The notes under the pieces: generated by a model
Seen by the model: only the letters and a program-made list of their open reading frames with translations
The model's database searches: none
Told to the model about the DNA's origin: nothing
Made by a program: the position numbers and the translations under genes
In this document: positions 22,618 through 34,586 of the stretch, in pieces
Layout: each line of letters opens with the position of its first letter
Position numbering within the stretch: the stretch's first letter is position 1
Origin: Adiantum capillus-veneris
Taxonomy: Eukaryota > Streptophyta > Polypodiopsida > Polypodiales > Pteridaceae
Length of the DNA: 64,000 nucleotides
Direction of reading: 5' to 3'
Assembly: GCA_014529385.2 (NCBI GenBank)
Contig: CM043943.1
Span: 158,862,247 to 158,926,246, forward strand

Positions 22618-23204
22618 TCAATGCCATTCTGACACCATATGTCCCAATAAATTCACCCTTGGTTGTGCTAGATGACATTTATTTGGATTTAGTTGTCCTC
22701 CACATTCATCATATGGAGCCAATACCATCTGCAACTTCTCATGGTGTTTAGCCCTACTGCTGTAGACACAGAAGTCATCCATAAAAGCTTTAACACAACT
22801 ACCAATGAATGGTGTCAATACCCAAATTTGATCTCTCTTGATAGAAGGATGGTCCATTTGTCAACCCAAATGGCAATACCGTGTAGCAATAGCAGCCCCA
22901 TGGTGTAATAAAAGTTGTCTTTGTGTGGTCTTTAAGAGCAATCTTTAATTGAAAATAGCCTGAAAAACCATCACACACACTGTACCTCTCATAACCAGCC
23001 TGAATCCAAGATTTGATCAATGAATGGAAGAGGATATGGGTTCTTCTTAGTGGCTGCGTTTAAGGGTTTAAAATCTACAAAAATCCTCCACTTCCCATCC
23101 TTCTTTGGACTAACTACTACTAGACTCACCCATTCTGTGGTCTCCACAGGGACTACGAACCCTGCCTTCAATAACTTGTCCATTTCTTGCCGCAAGGCTT
23201 CCAT
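22618..23204 (-). pseudogene. Tat-type reverse transcriptase
   Basis: Minus-strand frames 23204-22989, 23020-22799 and 22857-22618 together cover the RT domain: VVVSPKKDGKWRIFVDFKPLN, then VCDGFSGYFQLKIA, then LPFGLTNGPSFYQ, then the catalytic loop FMDDF (22771-22785), then LLGHMVSEWH. Two frame changes break it. FMDDF followed by a VYS segment resembles Tat-lineage RT. The catalytic Asp pair is intact. Confidence 0.85.
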
Positions 23205-23252
23205 CTACTCTTGACCCATCCTTCTTAGCCTTTGCCTCACTGGCTTAGCACC

Positions 23253-23534
23253 TTATTTCAGCTCTATATGCATCTCTTCTCCCTTGAACCCTCTGATCTC
23301 TTCATAAAAAGTAATGAACAAATCAGGAAAACTAGCCAGCATGTGCAAATATATCTCCTTCTCCATAGCTGAGAGGTCTCCACGGATCATTTGTGTCATC
23401 AATTCCTGCTTCTTTGACAATTCAACCTTGGTTTGCATGAGCCTGTCAATCACTTCATAAGGCCCTTCACTTTCATCTTCAACCTCATTTGCAAATGCAA
23501 CTAAACCAGACTCCTCGATTTCTTTATCCATCAA
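23253..23534 (-). pseudogene. Linker between protease and reverse transcriptase
   Basis: An acidic minus-strand frame overlaps the protease frame by four bases and leads towards RT. The segment DLSAMEKEIYLHMLASFPDLF resembles the connection preceding Tat RT, where pol fingers begin. No separate function is inferred. Confidence 0.5.
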
Positions 23535-24202
23535 AAGAAATGCAACATCAGCATCCTCATAACTGTTGGTAGTGCTATCACTATCCTCATCAGTACTGTG
23601 GAATAGTCTTCATCACTAGACTCATCCTCATCTTCATAAAGCTCCTCCAATCGTTTCCTTGAGTCCATATTATATAGCTTCTTGGCACCTGTCTTTCCAT
23701 AGAGGCTAATCGTACCATGTTGCCAATCTTGAATAGCTCCCACTGCACGTAACCATGGTCTACCGAGTATAATAGGATATGCTCCCAACCCCACTGGCAT
23801 CACATGAAAATCAACCACTGCCTTTGCATCATACGCCTCCAATTCTAAGCTCTTTACAACACCCAAACATTTTACTTTTTGATGGTTTTCCAATCTGATC
23901 CGGAAGCCTGACACCCCAGTCACTGTAAGACCCATCTTCTCAATGCATGAGTGTGTTATGAGACACATTTGGGCTCCGCCATCCACATATCCTTGTGCCA
24001 GATTTTTTCTTTTATGCCACACATCTACTATTGGACAAATGTCTGGTAGCTCATCCATTGCCAACACCTTTATTGAACCTCTCTCTAGATCTTTCTCCAT
24101 TGGATTAACCATCCTCTTCCACTGTCTCTTTAGTTTAGGCACCATCTCTATAAGCTGTCCAAAAGTAACATCTGCCTTCCTGCTTGTCAGATCCTCCTTC
24201 AA
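23531..24202 (-). pseudogene. Aspartic protease region of the Tat-type element
   Basis: The minus-strand protein contains QGYVDGGAQMCLITHSCIE, the DGG form of the retroviral protease active site, near its middle. It then has a flap-like region and LGAYPIILGRPWL, the conserved Ile-Leu-Gly-Arg-Pro-Trp block that closes the domain. An acidic tail follows. The upstream part (MKEDLTSRKADVTFGQLI) is the usual plant gag-protease linker. Active-site residues are present, so this is one of the better preserved domains of the element. Confidence 0.75.
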
Positions 24203-24225
24203 GTCAGAGCTTACTTGCCCATCCC

Positions 24226-24611
24226 CTAGTGGAAATTTGAAACATGAAACTTGCGACGAGCCCTTCTTTTCCTCTTGGCCTTGACATCCTCGCCTTCATG
24301 GCTCTTTCCCTTCTTCTTACTAGGACCCATGGCACTTCTTCCTTCCTTGTCCTCTGTGGTCCTCTTCCCAATAGGAATCACTAATGTATCCTCTAGCTTT
24401 GATGCCTTCTCCAAGGTGACTACACTGATCACTTTTGTCTTTCCCTTTCCTCCTGGGTTAATCCACTGGTTCCTTCATCTCCCTTAATTTTGATGCCATA
24501 ATCATTTGACCTAGTTAGCACATGTCTTGGCAATGGATACATGTCTCCCCCCATCCTTGGTGGCTTATCACATTGTGGGATGATGTGTCCCAACTCTCCA
24601 CAATTATAACA
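24226..24611 (-). pseudogene. Gag C-terminus with intact zinc knuckle and basic linker
   Basis: A canonical CX2CX4HX4C zinc knuckle (CYNCGELGHIIPQC) is encoded at 24611-24570 on the minus strand. It is followed by a Lys/Arg-rich linker (24432-24226), broken by a frame change near 24440. It joins the gag core on the right to the protease on the left. Confidence 0.7.
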
Positions 24612-24626
24612 TGTGGGCGTCTACCT

Positions 24627-25568
24627 CTAAAACCTACCATTGCTTTGTCCAACACCATTCCTAGGTTTTTCTTCACCTCCTGGATGATTTGCAAACCTCC
24701 CTCGACCTCGATTATTTCCCACTTGACCTAGCATGTTTAGGCTGAGATTCTTCATTAGATCTACCACTTGCCTCATGTCTTGTTTTAGCCCATCATCTTG
24801 CACTGTTGTAGTGACCATTGTTGGCATAACCTGAGGAGTAACAGAAACCACTGGTTCATGATAAACCCCTGGCATGTGACCTTGCAAAGAATCCCTAGGC
24901 TGAAATTCAGACCTCATGGGCAAAGACTCTACTCCTAGCTGGCTCATTTTCCTCAGCTTCCACTCTTTGTTCCTTGCCACCTCCAATGCATCTTCATATG
25001 TCCTAGGCTTCTTTAGCTCCAGTCTCCAACGTATATTCTTTCAAAGACCAGCCAAGAACCTGTCCTTCTTCATCATGTCAGGCAGGGGTACTTGTGGTGC
25101 TAAGGCTTGGCACATCCTCTCCCATGTCAATGAGAACTTACGTATGTACGCATCTACTGGCTCACCTTCCTTCTGCACCAAACCTTGTACTTCTTGCCAC
25201 ACTTTGTTAGGATCTTCTATCTTCACAAACTCCACTTCCAACCCATGCCGTAGATTGTCCCAACTCAACCTTACGGGTGGATCAACCCCACGCAACTCCT
25301 CTTCAAATGCTTTGGACCAAACTCGTGCATCACTCTTCAAACAAATTTGGAGAAGACATAACATCTGCGCAAGGTCATGAATCTGGTTGTTGCTAATGCA
25401 AGCAACCTCCATCTTTTCCAAAAAATCTTCTACATCTTCATCACTTCTTCCATGAACTCCAGATAAGAGAAAGCCATGGCTACCCAAGTTACGATGCCTT
25501 GAGAACCCCTTCAAACACACGTGCAAGAACCCAAAACTTTTGACTGACTCAATTCCCAGAAACTTCAA
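24627..25568 (-). pseudogene. Gag core of the Tat-type element
   Basis: Minus-strand frames 25568-25041 and 24986-24627 give a Retrotrans_gag domain: EDFLEKMEVACISNN, ARVWSKAFEEEL, WDNLRHGLEVEF, VQKEGEPVDAYIRKFSL, with the typical end RFLAGL. The second frame continues into a Gln/Arg/Gly-rich segment before the zinc knuckle. One stop near 25040 separates them. The protein would assemble the particle and bind element RNA. Confidence 0.8.
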
Positions 25569-25580
25569 TGGAGCTCAACT

Positions 25581-26492
25581 TTAGATAAGGACAAACACAT
25601 GCACATCAAATGAGTTTTCATAATTAATCATCGGAATTACAACAGGCAAAGCACATTCCAGGATCTCTCTTAATCTTCTTGGCCCGAACATAAAGACTAC
25701 GCGCTGCTTGAAAAAAATCTTCCTGGACACATGAACATTTATCTGGATTCTCTGAGTTAAATGGAAAGGAGTGAATTGAGGGCCAAATTGTTCATCCATT
25801 AAAGTCAACCATGCAGTTCCCAAGAAAGCACACATGTCTTTTCCTCTAATTTTGCCAAAATTTCAGCAACATAACAGCATAAATGGCTTAAAATACCAAA
25901 AAACCAGCCATCATAACTTGGAAAATTTTTGGCAGAGTTTCCCAAGAAGTAGAGCAGTAAGAACCCAAAATATAGAGTGTATATGTATGCATAAACTGCC
26001 AACAATAGAACCCGAGCATCAATTAGGAATCACTAGTACATAGCCTATGGAGAGGTCACGAAAAGGGTGCTCCAGCTACCTGCATCACTGAAAGTATCTC
26101 CACATTTGAGAATCCCCTAGCTCAATAAAACCTCACGCTATCGACCCTCACACGAAGGCTTATGCAAACTCGTATAGTCAAGTCTCAGAAATGACTATCT
26201 TCCAGACCAAGTCTCATAAATGGCTGGGACTACCAAATAAAACCAAATTTGGGTCGACAAAGGCGTACAATGGAATTTTCCACAAGTAACGTACAATCCA
26301 GCAGACAATGCGCTCAAACAGGCGCCAAATGATACATACCCACAACAACTGCAAGTGACACCACTGCTAGTATATCACTGTACTCCAGCTACCTGTACCT
26401 ATGTGAATCACCTGTAACTGTCCATGTAACCTATAACCTGTAATCCCGAATCTCGAAGCTTGAAGCTGGAAGCAGAAGGTACTCAAAGAAGA
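25581..26492 (-). other. Leader between 5' LTR and gag of the Tat-type element
   Basis: About 0.9 kb lie between the primer-site position and gag. Short frames are present on both strands without recognised domains. Long leaders are normal in Tat-like elements. I see nothing else here. Confidence 0.4.
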
Positions 26493-26510
26493 TCCTCCGT
26501 GGGGGTGCCA
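26493..26510 (-). other. Candidate primer binding site
   Basis: On the minus strand TGGCACCCCCACGGAGGA lies six bases inside the 5' LTR end. TGG, complement of the CCA tail of a tRNA, in this position fits a primer site. It does not match the common tRNA-iMet site (TGGTATCAGAGC), and I cannot assign the tRNA. Confidence 0.4.
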
Positions 26511-26516
26511 AAAGAA

Positions 26517-26578
26517 TGTGAGTGGGATGGAAACACATAGAATGCCTCTATAATGACCCAACACACACTCTTGGGATG

Positions 26579-26612
<34 letters not shown>

Positions 26613-27420
26613 TGGGGCACCACTCACCTTACACAACCCACCTAGCTGAGACAGGAAACAAACCTATGGAGTGAGAGGAGAGAGACTACCCACTTACCCA
26701 CTCCACACAGAGACACACACACACACACACACCCAAAAAACTCAGCTCAAAAGAGGATAATTTCTGATGTTTAGATACAATTAAGCTTGGGCCAACACCA
26801 ATGGGGCAAATAGCTCACACAATATGGGCAAAATATGCCAGATATAATCACAAATTGGAGCAGAAGCTTCGTTCATAGGAGAAACTTACATAGCCAAAAT
26901 AGTAGAAAAACAGTGAGGAATTTGGCAAAATGAATAGCACCATCGCGTCCGGAACGGCCCAAAACCACAGTCTACAATGTCAAAGTGCTCAAATCCGACC
27001 TCGGATGAGCAGTTTGCGACCAAAACAGGATCCAAAAACAACAAAAACACAATTGCAGTTGTTCCTCCTCTTCTCTCCACGTTTTTTCTGGTCTTCTCTC
27101 ATTTTTTTCAATTCCCACACTTAGCTTTATTAGTTGCGCACCCTTGGCCTTTTAGTTGACCTCAAACAGACCCTGAACATGCCAAAAAGTGGCCTCGCAT
27201 TGCATAGTTGTCACCCTGCTGCATCCATCTGCACATCTGGCACTCAAATTTTTCCAATAATGCATCCCTCCACCACGTGAAGTGGCCCCAAAATATGGTC
27301 CTCATGATCATCTTTCTGCATAATTATCACAAGAAAACACCCACGTTGTGTCCGTACTTATCCACGTGCAAATATTGACCCCATTCGACCTCCTGACGCC
27401 ATTAGATGCCATCTGACGCA
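26517..27420 (-). mobile_element. 5' LTR of nested Tat-type element
   Basis: This is the right-hand partner of the block at 20010-20910. It starts TGTGAGTGGGATGG and ends TCTGACGCA on the + strand, giving TG...CA ends in the element's orientation. CA microsatellites near 26581-26611 and 26709-26731 differ in length from those in the left LTR. The two LTRs bracket 5.6 kb of minus-strand gag-pol. Confidence 0.85.
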
Positions 27421-29434
27421 CCTGCTTACCTCATATCGTCAGCCTGCGAATAGCTTCCTTGAGAAGTTTTACGCACCACCAACTCCTCATTATTATAGAA
27501 AAAACACACTGGTACTGGTGATAGTGAAAATCGATGCACTATGTACATGTTGTCCTACCTGTACACATGTGGGCCCCACGTAACCACCTGGCTCTGGAAA
27601 TGGGAAATCCTTTATTCGATGTACCATGCATGTGTATATACATATGCGCAATCCCTTGCTCAAAAAAACTCCTGACAGTGGTATTCTCTGGTTCTGAATT
27701 CCCAACTTTTGCCCAATTCTTCTCACAAGTTCTTCCACAAGCTTTTTGGTATTCATTGGTGTTTGTTGCTGCTATTTTTTTTTTGTAGTGCTAGGTCCAT
27801 TGGTTGCTAATCTAGAATTTGTTGATCCTACATCCGCATCCCTCGACACTTCTCTGTATATCTGGTAGTTTTCCACTAAATAGACAGATTCCTTCATAAC
27901 CTCGTTTAGAGTCATACACTTTTTCAAACGTAAATCCTTCTTGAGGTGTTTGTTCTTGAGCGCTTCTATGAATAGTACTACCTAAAAATCATCTTTCTCA
28001 CGTGGTGGACACCTTTCAATATATTTCTTTAATTACAAAGCAGCTTCTCAAACTTTCTCTCCTTCTTTTTCCTTGAAGGAATTAATCTGCGACACAATGT
28101 TGTTCTTGATTCCCCTCATGGGAAACTCTTCCACAAAATCCTAAAGCAATGTGTCTATATTCCCATAGTCTTCCTTTTTCAGAGGTTGGAACCAAGGGAG
28201 GGTGGCTCCTTCCAAGGTCAATCCAAATCTTTCAATCTAGATGTGGAAATTTGTGACGTGTTCAACTCTCAACACCTCTTTGAAAAATGTTGAATGTGCA
28301 TAGGGAAACCCTGATCCATTGTATTTTGAAGCCATGCATTTTGCAACTTGGGATTGGTGCATGGGCCTTGGCTTAATGACATACCTCATCATTCCAGGAG
28401 CTCCTATGAAAGATTCCTCCTAAGGGGAGGCTGTCATTCTAGGTGTGGCTCTAGGTTCCTCCCTTGTATGTACATTTGTCCTTGCCCATTTAGTGTGGTG
28501 TGGTTTGGATGACCATGTAATATTTGAATAAATGCCTCTGATAGGCTCTGTTTTTAACAAGCTACCTCTTCTCGTCCATGGATCTGGAATCTCCCTTCTT
28601 CTCTTACGAACACTCTCTACATGGGGTGGAATTTTGGTGATTTGATCCATAAAATTCGCCTCTTTCTCAAATGGATTTTTAAGGGAAGTTTGATTCAAAT
28701 AGATGACAAAGAATGGTTCTCCCCAATAGGAAAGTTTTTCCATGTCTATTATATATGCATACCTATACTCATGTCCCTTATTGTCTTACAAAATAAGATG
28801 TTTCCTCGTTTCAGGATGGTAGACATATATGTACATTGTTTGATGTTAGTGAGTTCCCTTGGAGTCACGTCCACCTTGATGTAATTGTTATCCCTTTATT
28901 TGGACACTAATTTGTATAACCCCACTCGAGGATCATCTACCAACATTCGCTCCATTTCTTTCATAGACACAAATCTTACCGTCTTAAGTCATTCTCCAAA
29001 GGAGGTCTATCAATTCCCTCATAAAATTATCCTTGGTTCCAGTCATCCCCATAACATCCAGCAAGTTAGGATTATCCATCCGAAGATAGGCAACCCTCTC
29101 TCATCGATACATCGGTCTTCGTAGACAATAGCCTCAACTTGTTCATAGATCTTAGGGTTTCCCAAGTCCTCTTGAACATAACACTTATGATGGTTGTATA
29201 CATAGACTCTGGCTCCCTTACCATTAGTGTAGTAGCAGTGCATATGTTTAGTGAGGGGAAGTTCAGGCTTCTTTGATGTTCCCTCTCCATGTTTCTCACT
29301 ATGGTATCTCATTTTAGGTGCTTTCTCTACCATAAGCACGATGAAGGATGATTTAAAAGAAGTGTCGGAAACATACTCCTCCTACAGAGCTTCTAAGGGT
29401 TCTAGGTTCACTTGGTTAACACTCTCTTCCATGG
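27421..29434 (-). pseudogene. Gag-like polyprotein, N-terminal part (split by the Tat-type element)
   Basis: A minus-strand ATG at about 29434 (MEESVNQVNLEPLEAL) begins a product that reads in pieces towards 27421. The region 28230-27800 gives a gag domain: TLEGATLPWFQPL near 28190, then KKYIERCPPREKDDF, then ALKNKHLKKDLRLKKCMTLN. Several stops and frame changes occur. The C-terminal knuckles continue at 18254-20009 on the far side of the 7.4-kb insertion. It is a decayed Ty3/gypsy-type gag; no pol accompanies it. Confidence 0.6.
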
Positions 29435-29439
29435 ATCCC

Positions 29440-31300
29440 CTACTTTCTTGGTCTCTATGAAATCTGACAACTAGAAAACAGTATTTCAATCATATCAACC
29501 CAAGAATACAATTCAAACATTTGAAAGCAACATGAAAATTGTTGCATACCTTTGAAAGTGTTCATTTATCAGGTCGTTCCCACCTTTTTTCTTTTTAGAA
29601 TATTTTACTTCCTTTTTCCTTTGTTATTAGTAAAATTATCTAGTTATCTTTCAAGGAATCACATATACTCCTCTGGGCATATCCCTATCCTCGTCCCAGG
29701 ACTTGGGTATCCTGTCTCCTTCGCCACCACGTGTGGAGGCGGCCCCTTGACGCAATTTCCAATTCTTATTTTTCTTTATCTTGTGTGGGAAAGGCTTATA
29801 AAAATAGTCTACTCTAGATTCTTTTTAAATCAATAATCCAAGAAGTAGAGCAAAGGTCCGGCTGATGAAGACAATTGCGGAATAACCCATTTAGGTTCCT
29901 AGCCTTTCCAAGGTTCCTTTTTACTAAACAATTATAAGAGTTCCTTAATTAAATCACATCCTCCTCCCTTATCCTAATCTCTTTATGGATCCATTTTCCT
30001 TCCTCCTGTTCCCGTTGGCATCAGGTCTACTTGGACTAGGCCGATATCCAGACGTATCCGTGAGTCCCTATCACCCGGCCGGGACACACTCCCATTCAAT
30101 TCTATTTCTAGGGCAATGAATGAACTTGAGCTCAAAACATAGAACAACAGTTATCACTCCTAGACAAAAGGACCATCCCCCATTGTATCCCACAAATAAA
30201 CACCTGTGTTGGCCTTTTTCAAACATGTAAGACAAGGTTCACACCAAAATCTTCTATGTTATGCTAGGGCTATTCATGTCAAATCTTCTCAATAAAGTTC
30301 TAATCCTATATGAAATTTAGAGTGATTTTGTTGAGTTATAATCCCTTAGTTCCTATTTTCTTTTAATGTCTACTCAAACAAGACCTTAAGAAAACAATGA
30401 GTCTCTTGAAAGTTTAAGGTTTTGTTTTGACGTAAGTTTCAAATTAACCCCGTCATAAACGAATCCCATATGTTTTATTTGCATCACTTGCAATCCATGG
30501 GGCATCTCCATGGAAGCACTGGGAGTTTTATGTTCAAGAAACATGGTCATCACTTCCGTGAAGCTATCCCCTTACTGCCCCTTCAAATTTGCCAAAAAAA
30601 CTTGAAAGTAGACAAACTTGAAATGAACAATGCATATGCTTTCTACAATGAGTTTTGCTTTGGTGTGATCTATGCCTTGTAAACACAAAACTTTGAAATG
30701 CATTAACTTGTAATCTTGAGACAAATAATCAAGAAACTCCCTTGAGTGCTTATGCAAGAGTGAAACCCTTCTTTCTTTATTTAAATTGAATGCATGAAGA
30801 AAAAGTTGTGGGCCTTTTTATGAGAGAATTTCTTTTAGAGAAATTATATTGCCTCTTTTGGGACACTAAAGCTAGTTCCAATATTTAATTTCCTTTGATT
30901 TATGGCATTTTATCTCTATTGAGTCATTTAAATAAGAGTAACTTTAAAGAACAATTGTAAGAGAGTAACTTAAAAGTTGATCAACAGAATGTTTGAGGGG
31001 AATTAGGGATAATTATACATATTAGTCACCATTCATCATGCATACTACATAGTTATGATCTCCATGCATCTATGGATAAAGAGAGTGCTTTCTACTCTCT
31101 CTCTGTCTCTCTCTCTAGGCTATACTAGCTTGGTACTCTAAAGAACTTGAAATAACATTGTAGTTATGGTTAGCAACCTTGTTAGTTAACAAAGAGAAAA
31201 TTAGTAATTTGTCCTTCTTAGATGTGTTGGCCTTGTGTAAGGGCTAGGAGAAGGCCCTTATATAATCATGTTGTTAGTGAGAAGCTGGAGAAGAACATAA
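29440..31300. other. No recognised gene
   Basis: The stretch may hold the leader or 5' LTR of the minus-strand gag to its left, but I find no primer site or LTR pair. A short perfect palindrome (CCCGGCCGGG) lies near 30077. Small frames at 29552-29836 and 30470-30682 have no recognised domain. A CT-rich run lies near 31095-31120. Confidence 0.3.
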
Positions 31301-31306
31301 TTGGAA

Positions 31307-31870
31307 GTTCAGAATGACTAGTTTCCTTATGGGAAAGGGTTTTTGGGACTACATTGATGGAGAGCATGAGATAAAACCACCACTGCCAAAGGAGGTGTGA
31401 GTGACATGCAAATTAAGACATTTAAATATTGGAACTAGGGAGCTTGGAAGGTCATGTACTGGCTTTCTGTTAGTGTAAATGACACTATGATTGAGCATTT
31501 ACAGGATTCTCAAGCTCCTAAGGAGGCTTGGGATACTTTTCTGTCATTGGATGTGACCAACACAAAGGCAAGAAAGCTATAGTTGAAGAATGAGCTGAAT
31601 ATTGTGTAGAAGAAAAGCTTGTCCATCAATGACTATTTGCTGAAGATAAAGAACATATGTGAATCACTTTCATCGATTGGTGTTACAGTTGATGACGATA
31701 ATAAAGTAGAAGTTTGTTTGTGAGGTTTGGGTCATGAGTACAAAGATTTCAAAATTGGCATCCATCTCCAAGAGAACATTCCCTCATTTACAGATTTGGT
31801 GTCTTTATTGATTGTGGAAGAGAAGGAACTTGAGGAAGACTCCTCTACGCAATGTAGAAATTTTGAATAG
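31307..31870 (+). pseudogene. Ty1/copia gag
   Basis: Pieces of one copia gag are readable. FRMTSFLMGKGFWDYIDG lies near 31312-31365. EAWDTFLSLDVTNTKARKL follows near 31530-31580. INDYLLKIKNICESLSSIGV and GLGHEYKDFKIGI are near 31625-31760. IVEEKELEEDSS closes it near 31815. These are the W-x-x-L and downstream blocks of the UBN2-type gag domain. At least three in-frame stops occur. The zinc knuckle and protease that should follow are absent; sequence jumps to the integrase C-terminal region. Confidence 0.75.
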
Positions 31871-31907
31871 GTCCTTTTCAACAATAGAGGACCCCCTACT
31901 ATTGCAG

Positions 31908-32150
31908 TACATGATATGACACCTGAAAAAAAGTTTAGTGATGAGAAACCATATGTATCAGATTTTAAAGTGTTTGGATGTATTGCTTATGTGCATGTTC
32001 CGGATGAGATAAGAAGTAAGCTTGATCCAAAAGAAAAAAAAATTGTGTTTTTGTTGGCTATTCTCTTGAGCAAAAAGGGTAGAAATGTTTCAATCCTATC
32101 ATGGGTAAAGTGAGGGTGAGCAAGGATGTCGTTTTTAAAGAAATGGCAAG
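31908..32150 (+). pseudogene. Ty1/copia integrase C-terminal fragment
   Basis: The frame includes TPEKKFSDEKPYVSDFKVFGCIAYVHVP and, after a frame change, a block ending in NPIMGKVRVSKDVVF. This is the region after the DDE core. Only about 30 bases separate it from the end of gag, so protease and the integrase catalytic core are deleted. Confidence 0.8.
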
Positions 32151-33470
32151 TTGGTATGCTGATGTAAAATATGCTTTGGAGATTGATGTAAGAGAGAATA
32201 TGGTTGCAAAAAATATAGGTGTGTAGTCACAAGTTTTGAGTGGGCCGCAAGGATCCTCTAGTACAAGTCATGGTGAGAATCCATAGAGTGGCAGGTTACG
32301 TGAAAGAGTGAGTCCTACAAACTCTTCAAATGTATCAAGGAAAGAAAAGGAAAAATTTGATGATGCCCATAAGTTGCCAAATTTGAGTGTTAGTTATGAT
32401 GATGGCAATAGCAGTGGTTCTGAGCAAAGTTTGGATGAGGAGTTTCGCATATCCTCTTTGAAGACTCTAGGTGCAAGAAGAATGCAAGTAAGAAACAAGG
32501 CACCTGGAAGTAATCATGGACCATATAGGTCAAAAAGAGCAAGAAATCCTATGTTGAGATTGACTTATGACAGTTATGTGGCTCGTCATTGTGCTTTTTT
32601 GGTGAAGATTACAGAGGAAGTAGAAACCACATGTTTTGAGGATGCTATCAAGGATGAAAAATGGTGGCAATCTATGGATGAAGAGATGACTGCACTTGAT
32701 GCAAATGGAACATGGGAATTGGTGCCATTACCAAAGGAAAAGAAGGCAATTGAATGCAAGTGGGTTTACAAAATAAAGCATAATGTTGATGGCAGTGTGA
32801 GCAGGTACAAGGCTAGACTTGTGGCCAAAGGTTATGCATAAACTTATGGGATTGATTATGAGGATATTTTCAGCCCCATAGCTAAGATGGCTACCGTTTG
32901 TGTGCTTATTGCAGTGGCTACCACATTAAAATGGGTGTTGAAACAAATGGATGAAAAGAATGCATTTTTGAATGGGAACTTGGACGAAACTATGTATATA
33001 GAGTAGCCACAAGGTTATGCAAATATGAAGCTACATGACCTTTTATGCAAGTTAAAGAAAGCATTGTATGGGGTGAAGCAAGCACCTAGAGCTTGGTATG
33101 AGAGGATTGTGGAATTCTTCATTTCATTGGGCTTTGAGATGTCTAATGAAGACCATTCATTGTATGTGCGAAAGAATGAGGCAAGACTTGTGGTAACATG
33201 TATCAATGTGGATTATTTGATTATTGGAGGTGATAATGTGGTTGAAGTAGAGGGCGTGTAGGCTCTACTTATGCAGGAGCTTGACATGAAAGACTAGGGA
33301 AATTGTGGTATTTCTTGGGCATTGAAATTATTTGCACAAAAGAAGGTGTATGGCTGTGACAAATGCAATATGCTTTGGATATGTTGAAGAAGTATGGTGG
33401 CTGATTGTAAGCCAATTGCAATGTCCTTAGATCAAAATTTGAAGTTGGGGAGGTCAAGTTCTTGATAATT
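32151..33470 (+). pseudogene. Ty1/copia reverse transcriptase, catalytic motif lost
   Basis: The linker (32308-32600) and RT are readable. CKWVYKIKHNVDGSVSRYKARLVAKGYA lies before a stop at 32839. DYEDIFSPIAKMATV follows near 32855, LKKALYGVKQAPRAWYERI near 33050, and the position of the YVDD loop at 33205-33219. That loop reads NVDYL, so the Tyr and the second catalytic Asp are gone. Other stops lie at 33004 and 33259. The family is certain; the copy is inactive. Confidence 0.85.
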
Positions 33471-34130
33471 CTACCATGTGAAGGAGATTGTGGGTAGCCT
33501 AATCTACTTAACTATCTCACATCCAGACTTGAGCTACAACATTGGAGTGGTGAGTTAGCTTACATAGTCTCCCAGGAAATTACACTAGGATGCAATGAGG
33601 TGCAGTTTGCGCTATGTGAGTGCTACTTTGGATTATGCACTCTTTTATAGAGGTGACGTGGATTTCAAACTCTATGGCTTCATAGATGTGGACTAGGTTG
33701 GTAGTACATACGATCGTAGGTCTACCAGAGGATTCATGTTCTCACTTGGGAGTATTTCTATCACATGGAGCAACAAGAAGCAACATACAATTGCTATTTC
33801 AAGTACAGAGATAGAGTACAATGGTGCTGCAGTTACAACATGTGAGGTAGCATGGTTGGAATTGCAACTTCACAACTTTGGAGTACAGGTACAGAGGCCG
33901 GTTGTCATTTATTGTGACAAATTCAGTAGCATACAACTGGCACAAAATCCATGAAACCCATTGTTTCATGCTAAGACAAAGCACATTGAGATGCACTACC
34001 ACTTCATTAGAGAGAGGGTCTTAGAAGGCGACATCAATCTGGAGTTTGTGGTGATGGATGAGCAGGTTGCACATATCTTCATGAAGGCCCTTGGAATGGC
34101 GAAGCTATAGAGGTTTAGAGTGATGTTTGG
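33471..34130 (+). pseudogene. Ty1/copia RNase H
   Basis: After the RT connection, frames give SLGSISITWSNKKQHTIAISSTEIEYNGA (Glu block), VVIYCDKFSSIQLAQNP (Asp block, usually CDNxSA) and HAKTKHIEMHYHFIRERV, the C-terminal histidine-rich block. The copia RNase H order is complete, though stops occur. It ends just before the polypurine tract. Confidence 0.8.
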
Positions 34131-34154
34131 CAGACAAGAGATAGCATTGAGCTT

Positions 34155-34163
34155 GAGGGGGAG
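34155..34163 (+). other. Polypurine tract of the Ty1/copia element
   Basis: GAGGGGGAG immediately precedes the LTR start TGTTGAGATG. A second copy of the tract and LTR start lies 63 bases downstream (GGGGGAG ending at 34226). Confidence 0.65.
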
Positions 34164-34586
34164 TGTTGAGATGTCAAGCTCAACATATAGAACTCCTGGA
34201 TGACTACCACCGACATTCAGGGGGAGTGTTGAGATGTCAAGCTCAACATATAGAACTCTTGGATGACTACCACCAACATTTATCATCACTGGAGCGCCTT
34301 GGTGGATACGCATATCTTTGCCAGTGAAACTACAGCTGGACTACACCGAGCTGGTCTACCTATTGAAGGGATGGCACACTTATCTAGCCACCTCACTCAC
34401 TAGAAGTTCATACTAGACCATTGTACTAGTTCCCCTTCTATGTTGTATTTTCCCTTATGTTTTGTAGATCTGTTATCTTGAGTTTGTGAAGAAGAAGAAG
34501 TACAGGTTTTTGCCTCCATCTTTGTGTGTGTGCGCGGGCGCGCTTGCAAGAGCTCAAGCTCTCTCCTTCTCTATCACTTGACAACA
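34164..34586 (+). mobile_element. 3' LTR of the Ty1/copia element with duplicated first 63 bp
   Basis: The LTR begins TGTTGAGATGTCAAG and ends CTTGACAACA, giving short inverted ends. The first 63 bp, together with the polypurine tract, are repeated in tandem (starts at 34164 and 34227), with a few differences. A purine-rich run and a GT/GC microsatellite lie near 34490-34545. No 5' LTR copy is recognised upstream of gag, so the element is truncated on the left. Confidence 0.65.
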
